Assembly (NCBI GenBank): GCA_002429045.1
Contig: DIYM01000151.1
Span: 1-26,737 of the forward strand
From: Phycisphaerales bacterium UBA6054
GTDB taxonomy: Bacteria; Planctomycetota; Phycisphaerae; Phycisphaerales; UBA1924
DNA length: 26,737 bases
Reading direction: 5' to 3'
Made by a program: the position numbers and the translations under genes. Below the pieces are notes generated by a model. It was not told the origin of the DNA and searched no databases. It saw only the letters and a list, made by a program, of their open reading frames with translations. How positions within the stretch are numbered: position 1 is the stretch's first letter; every line of letters begins with the position of its first letter. Below, piece by piece: positions 7,857-15,701 of the stretch.

Positions 7857-8189
7857 ATGAAAATCTATGTTGGCAACTTGCCGTTCAGCGCCACGCAGGA
7901 AGAGGTCCAGGACCTGTTCTCTCAGCACGGGCAGGTCAACAACGTCACGCTCATCAACGACCGCGAGACCGGCCGCCCGCGCGGCTTCGGCTTCGTCGAG
8001 ATGGGCGACGCCGAGTCGGGCAACAAGGCGATCGAAGCCCTGAACGGTCAGGACTTCGGCGGACGCCGCCTGAACATCAACGAGGCCAAGCCGCGTGAAC
8101 CCCGCTCCGGCGGATTCGGCGGTGGTGGTGGAGGCCGCGGCGGCTACGGCGGCGGCGGCTACGGCGGTGGCGGCGGATACCGCGGCTGA
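7857..8189 (+). CDS. Glycine-rich RRM RNA-binding protein
   Basis: A 110-residue protein. Residues 1-78 are a single RNA recognition motif with RNP2 IYVGNL at 3-8 and RNP1 RGFGFVEM at about 45-52. The rest is an RGG/GGYGG-type glycine-rich tail. This is the layout of cyanobacterial Rbp proteins and plant glycine-rich RNA-binding proteins, which bind single-stranded RNA and are often induced by cold. A clear AGGAG (7844-7848), 8 bases before ATG 7857, fixes the start. The gene has its own 246-base upstream region with potential structure and is followed by a hairpin. A DEAD-box helicase is the next gene, which fits a shared role in RNA remodelling. Confidence 0.93.
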   Translation: MKIYVGNLPFSATQEEVQDLFSQHGQVNNVTLINDRETGRPRGFGFVEMGDAESGNKAIEALNGQDFGGRRLNINEAKPREPRSGGFGGGGGGRGGYGGGGYGGGGGYRG

Positions 8190-8219
8190 CCCCACCCACA
8201 CGACCGATCTGTTGAACCC

Positions 8220-8249
8220 CACGCCGCCCGTCGAAACACGGACGGCGTG
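8220..8249 (+). terminator. Hairpin downstream of the RNA-binding protein gene
   Basis: CACGCCG (8220-8226) pairs with CGGCGTG (8243-8249). Two further pairs form after one mismatch. It lies 30 bases after the stop codon and is followed only by cttg, so the T-run is weak. It probably ends or attenuates transcription between this gene and the helicase gene. Confidence 0.45.
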
Positions 8250-8302
8250 CTTGCCTCGAAGCACCTTGCAGACTCATTCGTTCCCCCTCAACCGCAGCTC
8301 GC

Positions 8303-10195
8303 TTGCACGCAAAGCCGACGCATGGATCGCCCGCCCGTTCGGGGAGCACGATCTTGAGATGCGCCGGTGTGATGGACGGGCTGACCGACGCGACCGCCGA
8401 TCAACGTGATCCGGTCGTCAAGACCCCGTTCAGCGACCACGCGACCCGCACCGCCGGGACCGCGGGGTCATCCCGCCGCGAGACTGATTTGAAACACAAC
8501 ACAAAGCACTCCAACAAGCCCACGAGCCGCTCGAACCGCCCCAAGCTCCAGCCCATGCCGGCACCGCGTCGCAAGCGTGGCGTCGAGCCCGCGACGGATC
8601 CGATCACGTTCTCCGGGCTGGACCTCGCCGCGCCGATCCGGCGAGCGCTGGAGGATTCCGGCTACGAGACTCCGACGCCCATCCAGGCGCTCGCGATCCC
8701 CGCGGCGCTCGAGCGCCGTGATCTTCTCGGGATCGCGCAGACAGGGACCGGGAAGACCGCCGCGTTCGCGCTCCCGATCATCCAGGCACTGCTCAAGTCC
8801 GAACGCCCCCGCGGCCCGAAGCCCGAGTTCGATCCGGACCGAAAGCCGGAGAAGAAGACCGGACGACGCAACGGGCGTCGTGGCAAGCTCCCTCCGGCGT
8901 TCCTGCCCAGAGCCCTGATCCTGTCCCCAACGCGCGAGCTGGCGACCCAGATCGTGGACAGCTTCGCGGAGTACGCACGCCACACCGATCTGCGGATGAC
9001 CGCGATCTACGGCGGGGTATCTCAGCACGGGCAGGAGAAAGACCTGGCGCGGGGCGTCGACGTGGTTGTCGCCACGCCCGGGCGGCTGCAGGACCTCACG
9101 AACCAGGGGCTGATGGACTTCTCGAAGATCCGCGCCTTCGTGCTCGATGAGGCTGACCGCATGCTCGACATGGGGTTCATCCAGCCGATCAGGGAGATCG
9201 CCGATGCGCTCCCGAAGAAGCGTCAGTCGCTGCTGTTCAGCGCCACCATGCCGCCGGCGATCGCCAAACTCGCGGCGTCGCTCCTCAACGATCCGGTCAG
9301 GGTCGAGGTCCCCATGGATCCGTCCAACCTGCCCAAGATCAAGCAATCGGTCTGCATGATCGACCAGCCGGACAAGCACGCGCTGCTCGAGGACATGCTC
9401 AAACGCCCGGGCATCGAGCGGGCGGTCGTGTTCATCAGGACCAAGCACGGGGCCGACCGCCTGAGCAAGAAGCTCGTCGCCGCCGGGATCGACTCGGTCT
9501 CGATCCACGGGAACAAGACGCAGGCGCAGCGGAACAAGGCGCTCGACGCGTTCCGCCGCGGCAGGAGCCGGGTGCTCGTCGCGACCGACGTCGCCGCCCG
9601 GGGCCTGGACGTGGACGGTGTCACGCACGTGTTCAACTACGATCTCCCGCGCGAGCCCGAGGCGTACGTCCACCGGATCGGTCGGACGGGGCGCGCCGGT
9701 GCGACGGGCATCGCGGTGGCGTTCTGTTCGCCGCAGGAGCGCGGCTTGCTGAGGGCCATCGAGCGAGAGATCGGCGAGAAGGTGCCCATCTCGGGCGCCC
9801 GACCGACGAAGCGGGCCGGCAGAACCGGCGTGACCAGAATCACGCCCGATGCCGAGAACGGACAGCAACAGCCCGACGCGGGCGGGCGCGCCGGGCATCA
9901 CCGCGGACATCACGTTGGGGCATCGGGCGGCAAGCCCGCACCCAAGCCCTACTGGTACGCGAACGGGAAGCCGGGCAAGCCCAAGCGGAGACCCTCGGAG
10001 AACGACGCCGGGGCCGGGGCGGGCAACGGCGGGCGGGCCAAGCGGCGGACCGGCTACCCGCGATCGGCCGAGACAGCCGCAACCGGTCCCGGCGCGAAGC
10101 CGGCATCGCAACGCAAACCGGCGCGTGGCCCCGGGACCGGCAAGCCCGGCCGCAAGCCGCTGCACCGGGGCAAGGGCGTTCAACCGAGGTACTGA
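8303..10195 (+). CDS. DEAD-box RNA helicase (RhlE-like)
   Basis: An ATP-dependent RNA helicase of up to 630 residues. All core motifs are visible: Q motif (ITFSGLDL to TPIQ), motif I AQTGTGKT (about residue 145 from this start), Ia PTRELA, II VLDEADRMLDMGF, III SAT, V VATDVAARGLDV and VI HRIGRTGRAG. Between motifs I and Ia sits an unusual basic insert of about 40 residues rich in Arg, Lys and Pro. After the core comes a tail of about 130 residues rich in Gly, Lys, Pro and Arg, probably disordered and RNA-binding, as in other RhlE/CsdA-type helicases. The start is uncertain: ATG 8303 is the longest option, but TTG 8489 (MKHNTKHSNK) or ATG 8555 would still include the whole core. Its neighbour upstream is an RRM protein. 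Confidence 0.92.
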   Translation: MHAKPTHGSPARSGSTILRCAGVMDGLTDATADQRDPVVKTPFSDHATRTAGTAGSSRRETDLKHNTKHSNKPTSRSNRPKLQPMPAPRRKRGVEPATDPITFSGLDLAAPIRRALEDSGYETPTPIQALAIPAALERRDLLGIAQTGTGKTAAFALPIIQALLKSERPRGPKPEFDPDRKPEKKTGRRNGRRGKLPPAFLPRALILSPTRELATQIVDSFAEYARHTDLRMTAIYGGVSQHGQEKDLARGVDVVVATPGRLQDLTNQGLMDFSKIRAFVLDEADRMLDMGFIQPIREIADALPKKRQSLLFSATMPPAIAKLAASLLNDPVRVEVPMDPSNLPKIKQSVCMIDQPDKHALLEDMLKRPGIERAVVFIRTKHGADRLSKKLVAAGIDSVSIHGNKTQAQRNKALDAFRRGRSRVLVATDVAARGLDVDGVTHVFNYDLPREPEAYVHRIGRTGRAGATGIAVAFCSPQERGLLRAIEREIGEKVPISGARPTKRAGRTGVTRITPDAENGQQQPDAGGRAGHHRGHHVGASGGKPAPKPYWYANGKPGKPKRRPSENDAGAGAGNGGRAKRRTGYPRSAETAATGPGAKPASQRKPARGPGTGKPGRKPLHRGKGVQPRY

Positions 10196-10211
10196 ACCGG
10201 GGCGGCGCGAC

Positions 10212-10217
10212 TAGGAT
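10212..10217 (+). promoter_or_regulatory. Candidate -10 element for tRNA-Ser
   Basis: TAGGAT lies 27 bases before the tRNA and 16 bases after the helicase stop codon. It is the same hexamer as that before the gene at 1005, and here too it is followed by cgg. This supports TAGGAT as a genuine -10 sequence in this organism. A TTGACA-like -35 is not evident. Confidence 0.4.
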
Positions 10218-10244
10218 CGGTCGCACGCCGGCGAGCGTGCTCCT

Positions 10245-10331
10245 GGTGCGGTGGCCGAGCGGTTGAAGGCACACGACTTGAAATCGTGCAAGGCAGCGAT
10301 GTCTTCGTGGGTTCGAATCCCACCCGCACCG
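10245..10331 (+). tRNA. tRNA-Ser (anticodon UGA)
   Basis: An 87-base class II tRNA. The acceptor stem GGTGCGG (10245-10251) pairs with CCGCACC (10324-10330), with discriminator G10331. The D arm starts GCCGAGCGG. The anticodon stem CACGA/TCGTG encloses CTTGAAA with TGA at 10279-10281, reading UCA and related serine codons. The long variable arm AAGGCA-GCGA-TGTCTT is the serine hallmark. The T arm is GTGGG-TTCGAAT-CCCAC. CCA is not encoded. Confidence 0.97.
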
Positions 10332-10450
10332 TTGGGTTTTGCTCCGAGCACTGTCTCAGGCCCGAGACGCGCCCGCGGAGGGGTGTCCGGCGAAGCGTGT
10401 GTGCTTCACATCGGTGCGTGCCGAGCGACCCGTGCGGGCTTCGTTGGCGC

Positions 10451-12877
10451 TCAGGCCGCCGTGCGGTGCTCCCCGTGATCGCCCGCCAGCAGCCTGTCGG
10501 CGTCCGACTCGCTCATCGGCTTGCCGAACAAGTACCCCTGCCCGAACTCGCAGCCCATCGCCTGGAGTTGGACGAGTTGCTCTCGGACCTCGATACCCTC
10601 GGCCACGACCTTGAGATCGAGCGCGTTGGCGAGTGACACGATCGCGGCGAACACCGCCGTGAACTCACGCCTCTGCTCCAGATTCTTGACGAACGATCTA
10701 TCGATCTTGAGGTAATCGATCGGATAGTCGTGCAAGCAGCTGAGCGACGAGTAGCCGGTACCAAAGTCGTCCATCGCCAAGGAGAAGCCGAGGCGCTTGA
10801 TCGTCTCGAGCGTCGAGCTGATATCAACCCTGCTGTCGACGACCGCGGTCTCCGTTACCTCGATCACGATCCGGCCCGTCGCGTCGCCCATCCGGTCGGC
10901 CAGCCCCGCCAGCGCATCCACAAAGCCCGGCAGGAGCAGCTGCTTGCGCGAGACGTTGATCGCCATGCGAAGACCGAGCTCGGGGTGCGCGTCGTGCCAG
11001 CGTAAGAGCTGGGCGGACGCGCTCTCGAGAACCCAGTTCCCGACCGATTCGATCGCCCCGCACTCCTCGGCGATGTGGATGAACTTATCCGGGCGTATCT
11101 CTCCCTCGACGGGGTGGATCCACCGGACGAGCGCCTCGAACCCGGCGATCTTCCCGCTCTCGAGCTCGATGATCGGCTGATACAACAAGCGCATCTGCTC
11201 GATCACATCTCCCTTGGCCAGATCGTGCTCCAAACGCTGCTGTTCCACGACCTGCTCGCGCATGGCGTCATCGAAGAACACCACGCCGGCGCGGCCGGAC
11301 CGCTTCGCCTCATACATCGCGATGTCTGCGTCCCTGAGCATCTGCTCGGACGTCTCGTACCGGCAGCTGTCGAGCACGACCCCGATGCTCGCGGTTGACG
11401 TGATCTCGTGTTTCCCGATCTGGTGAGGCTCGGCCAGGATCTCCAGCAGGCCGTCGGCCAGCGCTGTGATTTCATCGCTCGATCCCGAATCCACCAGGAC
11501 CGCGAACTCGTCACCGCCGAAGCGCGCCGCGGTGGCCGAATCCGGCAGGTGCGCTTTGATCCGCTCGGCGAAGCTGATCAGCAGACCGTCGCCGACGTCG
11601 TGCCCCAGGCTGTCGTTGATCATCTTGAAACGATCGAAGTCGAGGAACAGCACCGCGAAGACGCCCTGGGATGTCCCACGCTTCGCGAGCCGGAGGTCCA
11701 GACGGTCGCTGAACAACGAGCGGTTGGCAAGGCCCGTCAGCGCGTCCCGCTCCGCGAGCTCGCGCAGCTGGAGTTGCGTCTGCTTCAGCTCGGTGATGTC
11801 CGCGATCGAGCCCACGAACCGATCGGCCTGACCGGATTCGTCACGCTCCTCCGTGCCGCGGCACAGCACCCATCGCTCGGAGCCGTCCGAGCACGTCAGC
11901 TGGAACTCGATATCGAGGTCAAGGGCCGGGTCGCGGATGACATCCTCCAACCGATCGCTGAACTCGCTCAGGTGCTGCGACGCGATGCGGCCCACCAGCT
12001 CGTGCGGAGAGTCCGACACCTTGCCCGCCGGAGCCCCGATCATCTCCGCGAACCGCGGCGCCAGATAGATCGTGTTGTCGATCAGGTTCCAATCGAAGAT
12101 CGCGCCCGAAGATCCCTTGACCGCCAGCTTGAACCGATCTTCAGAGCGCACCAGCGCGTTCCAACTCGAGCGCATCCTCCTGAGCAGCGGCTCGAAAATC
12201 AGGACCGCTTCCAGGATCAGCACCAGAAGGATCGCGCCCCCGATCACGAACTCGATGCGGTCCAGGAACGCCACCGCCCTCTCGCCATGCTCGGCGTGGG
12301 CGTGAACGATCGCGTCCATGCGTGCCAGGTAATCGCCCTCGATCGCGAGGACCGCGGCGACCGCATCCGGCACCGCGTCGCTCCCCCCGCCCAGGATCAC
12401 CTCGACCGAGCCGATGATCTCATCCACAAAGGGCCCGAGATCGGTGTACATCCGCTCGATGCCGGGTTCGTAGTCGCCAGAGAGCCCCAGCTCGGGGTCG
12501 CCGTCCACCAACGCCTCATGCGATGACTCCCACAACGATGCCGCGCGAGCCAGTTCGTCGAGGTCCCCCTCGAGCGCCGATTTCGCGATCTTCTGGCTCA
12601 GCATCCGCTGACGGCCGGCGATGTTGATCAGGTCCGCGGTTCCGGACTGGGTGTACAGCATCGCGTGGATCACGATCTGCCCCGCCAGTGTCAGCGCGGC
12701 GATCAGGCACAACCCCCCGATGTACCCCACCCGGAAGCGGGACTGATCATGGGCACCCCGTTGCGATGCCGGATCACGCCGGCGCACGGTGCTCTCGGTC
12801 GGTGGTGCGATTCCCATGAAGACCCGAATCGGTCGGAACACAAGGCGGCTGAATACCCACGTCCCCGTCCGCTGCAT
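10451..12877 (-). CDS. Membrane-bound PAS-GGDEF-EAL cyclic-di-GMP protein with PilJ-like sensor
   Basis: An 808-residue protein. Two membrane helices (about 49-72 and 208-232) flank a periplasmic helical domain that begins with INIAGRQRMLSQKIAKSAL. This is the motif of PilJ/NarX-type sensor domains. A PAS domain follows (about 245-370). The GGDEF domain (about 385-540) has an intact RFGGDEF and the metal-site region LDFDRFKMINDSLGHDVGD, but PDSA instead of an RxxD inhibitory site. The EAL domain (about 555-795) keeps FEALVRW, INVS, EVTE, MDDFGTGYSSL, LKIDRSF, AEGIE and GQGYLFGKP. Both synthesis and hydrolysis of c-di-GMP therefore look possible. ATG 12877 gives a 48-residue cytoplasmic lead; ATG 12817 is an alternative. 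Neither has a strong Shine-Dalgarno. Confidence 0.93.
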   Translation of the reverse strand: MQRTGTWVFSRLVFRPIRVFMGIAPPTESTVRRRDPASQRGAHDQSRFRVGYIGGLCLIAALTLAGQIVIHAMLYTQSGTADLINIAGRQRMLSQKIAKSALEGDLDELARAASLWESSHEALVDGDPELGLSGDYEPGIERMYTDLGPFVDEIIGSVEVILGGGSDAVPDAVAAVLAIEGDYLARMDAIVHAHAEHGERAVAFLDRIEFVIGGAILLVLILEAVLIFEPLLRRMRSSWNALVRSEDRFKLAVKGSSGAIFDWNLIDNTIYLAPRFAEMIGAPAGKVSDSPHELVGRIASQHLSEFSDRLEDVIRDPALDLDIEFQLTCSDGSERWVLCRGTEERDESGQADRFVGSIADITELKQTQLQLRELAERDALTGLANRSLFSDRLDLRLAKRGTSQGVFAVLFLDFDRFKMINDSLGHDVGDGLLISFAERIKAHLPDSATAARFGGDEFAVLVDSGSSDEITALADGLLEILAEPHQIGKHEITSTASIGVVLDSCRYETSEQMLRDADIAMYEAKRSGRAGVVFFDDAMREQVVEQQRLEHDLAKGDVIEQMRLLYQPIIELESGKIAGFEALVRWIHPVEGEIRPDKFIHIAEECGAIESVGNWVLESASAQLLRWHDAHPELGLRMAINVSRKQLLLPGFVDALAGLADRMGDATGRIVIEVTETAVVDSRVDISSTLETIKRLGFSLAMDDFGTGYSSLSCLHDYPIDYLKIDRSFVKNLEQRREFTAVFAAIVSLANALDLKVVAEGIEVREQLVQLQAMGCEFGQGYLFGKPMSESDADRLLAGDHGEHRTAA

Positions 12878-13072
12878 TCATGCAACTTTGTGCCTCACCG
12901 ACACGCGCCCGCCGATCCACCGGGCCGGGGACCGTCACGATGTGCGCGAAATAGGAACAGGCTCGCACGAAACTGGTCAGAAAAACGTCGCGATGGGAAC
13001 CAGCAGGGCGCGGGCTCGGGGGCGTTCACCCCACCCGCGTTGCGTCCGAGCGTCCCTCGCCGGGGGCGCGGC

Positions 13073-14527
13073 TCAGGGGTGCGCCGCCCGGCTTGCTTGC
13101 TCTTCTTCGAGCGACCAGCCCCCGCCGAGCGCTTTGTACAGGTTCACGAGGTTCTGCGATGAGAGCCCGCTCGCCTCGGCGACCTGCGCTTCGGCTTCGA
13201 GCAGGCGCATCTGGACCGAGAGCAGGTCCTGGAAGTCGATGAGCCCCTCGCGGTACACCCCCCGTGCCAGCTCGAACGCCTCGCGTGCCGACGACGCCGA
13301 CCGCTCGACCGATTCCAGCCTGATGCGCTGCTCTATGAAGGTGGTCATGGACGTTTCGACCTCTTCGATCGCCCTGAGGACGGTCTGCTCGTAGGACAGG
13401 ACGGCCTGCTCGAGCACGGCGTCCTCGACATCGATCTGCGATCGGATCGCGCCGCCGTCGAAGAGTGTCCAGCGGATGGACGGGCCCAGCGAGAACGAGA
13501 GCGGGGTGCTCGAGAAGCTGGTGCCGATCGAACCCCCGATGGAGAACTGCGGGTAGAGCGCCGTCGTCGCGATCCCGACACGGGCCGTCTGCGCCGCCAG
13601 CCTGCGCTCCGCGGCCCGGATGTCCGGGCGTTGACGCAGCAGTTCCGCGGGCACGCCGATCACCGTCTCGGCGGGCGGGACCGGGAGATCCGCCCGGGTC
13701 CGCAGATCGAAGGGCAGCGCCTGGGGATGCGTGCCGACCAGCAACGCGATCGTGTTGATATCGCGGTTGAGCTGGATCCGGAGCGGCGGCACGAGCGACT
13801 CGGAACTGGCGACGAGCTGCTCGGCGCGAACGACATCGAGACGCGACGCGAGCCCGTCGCGTTCCCGGATGCGCGTGAGCTCCAGGATCTCGCGTTGGGA
13901 CTCGATGTTGCGCTCGGCGGTGTCGAGCTGGGTTTGCAGGGATCGCACGGAGAGATACCGGTTCGCGGCCTCTGCGAAGATAGAGACCTGCACGTCCCGC
14001 CGGTCTTCGTTGGCCGCACCGAACATCGCGTCGGCGGCCTCGACCTGCCTGGCGACCCGCCCGAACACGTCCAGCTCCCAGCTGGCCTGCAAGCTCAGGC
14101 TCGATTGCACACGCGGATCGAAACTCGTCGCCGCGTTGCTGTCCACGCTGCTCCCCCCCCCGAGAGCGATCAGCGGAGAGCGCGCCGACTCGGCGATGTC
14201 CACCCGCGCCCTCGCCTCGACCACCTTGGAGACCGCGATCCGGAGATCCAAGTTGTCCGAAGCGGCGGCATCGATGATCTCGTTGAGCATCGGGTCCTCG
14301 AAGACCTCCCACCAGGTGCGCAGATCGGTCTCTCCCGGGACGAACGCCGGATCGTCGATCGCCGCGAAAGCGACCGGCGCCTCGATCTCGGGCGGGCCCT
14401 CGTAATCCGGCCCGACCCGGCACCCCGCAGCAACGAGCACGATCCATCCACAATGAACCAGCCCCGCCACGCGGATCCCACCACGCTCGGAGGGCCCGCG
14501 ATACAATCGGCCGCACTTGTCTTTCAT
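13073..14527 (-). CDS. RND efflux outer-membrane lipoprotein (NodT/OprM family)
   Basis: A 484-residue channel protein. The signal sequence has a long basic n-region and ends in the lipobox VAAGC, with C36 as the lipidated residue, followed by RVGPDYEGP, the classical start of NodT/OprM proteins. Two long helical repeats typical of TolC-like outer-membrane factors follow, including LDLRIAVSKVVEARARV and the conserved LLRQRPDIRAAERRLAAQTARVGIA region (key part RPDIRAAERRLAA). The trimer forms a pore that joins the inner-membrane pump to the outside. ATG 14527 is supported by GGAG 8 bases upstream. The gene is divergent from the adaptor gene across only 40 bases, which is unusual because the three components more often share one operon. 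Confidence 0.93.
   Translation of the reverse strand: MKDKCGRLYRGPSERGGIRVAGLVHCGWIVLVAAGCRVGPDYEGPPEIEAPVAFAAIDDPAFVPGETDLRTWWEVFEDPMLNEIIDAAASDNLDLRIAVSKVVEARARVDIAESARSPLIALGGGSSVDSNAATSFDPRVQSSLSLQASWELDVFGRVARQVEAADAMFGAANEDRRDVQVSIFAEAANRYLSVRSLQTQLDTAERNIESQREILELTRIRERDGLASRLDVVRAEQLVASSESLVPPLRIQLNRDINTIALLVGTHPQALPFDLRTRADLPVPPAETVIGVPAELLRQRPDIRAAERRLAAQTARVGIATTALYPQFSIGGSIGTSFSSTPLSFSLGPSIRWTLFDGGAIRSQIDVEDAVLEQAVLSYEQTVLRAIEEVETSMTTFIEQRIRLESVERSASSAREAFELARGVYREGLIDFQDLLSVQMRLLEAEAQVAEASGLSSQNLVNLYKALGGGWSLEEEQASRAAHP
14502..14507 (+). promoter_or_regulatory. Possible -10 element for the efflux adaptor gene, inside the opposite gene
   Basis: TACAAT (consensus TATAAT) lies in the 5' coding part of the minus-strand outer-membrane gene. 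It would place the transcript start near 14514, giving a leader of about 54 bases before the adaptor ATG with its AAGGAG. No good -35 element is seen. Confidence 0.35.
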
Positions 14528-14567
14528 GGGGAACGCTCCAACCGATCGCGATAAGGAGAACGGAACG

Positions 14568-15677
14568 ATGGGTTTGCGCTACCCGATCGCGTGTGTGTTT
14601 CTGCCGATGATACTCGGCATCACCAGTTGCGGAGAGAACGAGTTCCAGCCCCCCCCGCCCCCGAGCGTGGGCGTGGCACAGCCCGCGCAGCGTGATGTCA
14701 CGGCGTACAGCGAGTTCACGGGCACTACCGCGGTCGCCACCCGGGTCGAGGTCAGGGCCCGGGTCTCGGGCATCATCGAACGCGTGTACTACGAGCCTGG
14801 GGAGATGGTCCAAGCGGGCGACCGCCTGTTCCTGATCGACCCCGAGCCGTTCGTCGCGCAACGCGACGCGATGCAGGCCCAGGTCGACAGCGCGCTGGCA
14901 GAGCTCAGGCTCGCGGAGACCAAGGCCGACCGGATCGAGCGCTCTGCCAGGGACGGCGCGCTCAGCGAGATCCAGGCGCTCGAGGCCAGGGCTGCCGCCG
15001 AGGCAGCCGCCGCCACGGTGAAGGTCAAGCAGAAAGAGCTCGCGATCCGCCAACTCGACGTCGACTACACCGATGTGCGGGCACCCATCACGGGGCTGGT
15101 GGAGCGCTCCGATTACGAGATGGGCGATCTCGTCGGGGGGCTTGTCAACAACAGCCTTCTGACGACGGTGTACGACGATTCGGAGATCTTCGTGTACTTC
15201 GCCGTGCCCGACCGGCTGTTTCTCAGGGTCGTCCGGGCCGCCGACGCGGGCCGCGAACTGCCGCGGGTCGAGGTCGCGACCGAGATCGATGAGCAGTTCC
15301 CGTTCATCGGCGAGATCGACTACGCGGACCCGGTCGCGGATGAAACCTCGGGGACGGTCCAGCTCAGGGTCAGGCTCCAGAACGGTGACCGCCGGTTGCT
15401 CGGGGGGCTGTTCACCCGGCTTCGCATCGCGAGCGATGTCATCGAGGGCGCGCTCCTGGTGCCGGACGCCGCGGTGTCCACCGATCAGATCGGGCCCTAC
15501 CTCCTGATCGTCAACGGCTCGAACACCGTCGAGCGGCGGGACGTCACCCTCGGGCCGGTCGACGGCGACGACCGCGTCATCCTGTCGGGCCTGAAACCCG
15601 AGGACAGCGTCGTCGTCCGCGGCCTGCTCAGGGCCCGCCCGGGGTCGACCGTGTCACCCGAGCCCGTCAACCGATAG
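14568..15677 (+). CDS. RND efflux periplasmic adaptor (membrane fusion protein, AcrA-like)
   Basis: A 369-residue lipoprotein. The signal peptide ends GITSC with lipidated C21, followed by a Pro-rich linker. The lipoyl-like half-motifs (VEVRARVSGIIERVYYEPGEMVQAGDRLF, key part VRARVSGIIERV, and VRAPITGLVE) flank an alpha-hairpin rich in Ala, Glu and Lys (about residues 100-165). Beta-barrel and membrane-proximal domains follow. It links the inner-membrane pump to the outer-membrane channel. ATG 14568 is chosen because AAGGAG (14553-14558) lies 9 bases upstream and it opens a proper signal peptide; an in-frame ATG at 14517 does not. The pump gene begins 24 bases after its stop, so the two form an operon. 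Confidence 0.94.
   Translation: MGLRYPIACVFLPMILGITSCGENEFQPPPPPSVGVAQPAQRDVTAYSEFTGTTAVATRVEVRARVSGIIERVYYEPGEMVQAGDRLFLIDPEPFVAQRDAMQAQVDSALAELRLAETKADRIERSARDGALSEIQALEARAAAEAAAATVKVKQKELAIRQLDVDYTDVRAPITGLVERSDYEMGDLVGGLVNNSLLTTVYDDSEIFVYFAVPDRLFLRVVRAADAGRELPRVEVATEIDEQFPFIGEIDYADPVADETSGTVQLRVRLQNGDRRLLGGLFTRLRIASDVIEGALLVPDAAVSTDQIGPYLLIVNGSNTVERRDVTLGPVDGDDRVILSGLKPEDSVVVRGLLRARPGSTVSPEPVNR
14607..14612 (-). promoter_or_regulatory. Possible -10 element for the outer-membrane efflux gene, inside the opposite gene
   Basis: Read on the minus strand, these bases are TATCAT. They lie in the signal-peptide codons of the adaptor gene and would give a leader of about 70 bases before ATG 14527. 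The 40-base gap itself holds no -10-like string for this strand. Confidence 0.25.
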
Positions 15678-15701
15678 CCCACAGGCGAGCGGAGACACCC
15701 G

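Noticed and set aside
10392..10407. Hairpin GAAGC-GTGTGT-GCTTC after tRNA-Ser as a terminator
   Set aside because: Only a 5-bp stem and no T-run after it on either strand; too weak to call.
13026..15053. Minus-strand open frame of 675 codons across the efflux region
   Set aside because: It overlaps the outer-membrane channel and adaptor genes, which have clear family motifs, signal peptides and ribosome-binding sites. The translation is Arg/Ala/Gly-rich with no recognisable motif, as expected for a shadow in GC-rich DNA.
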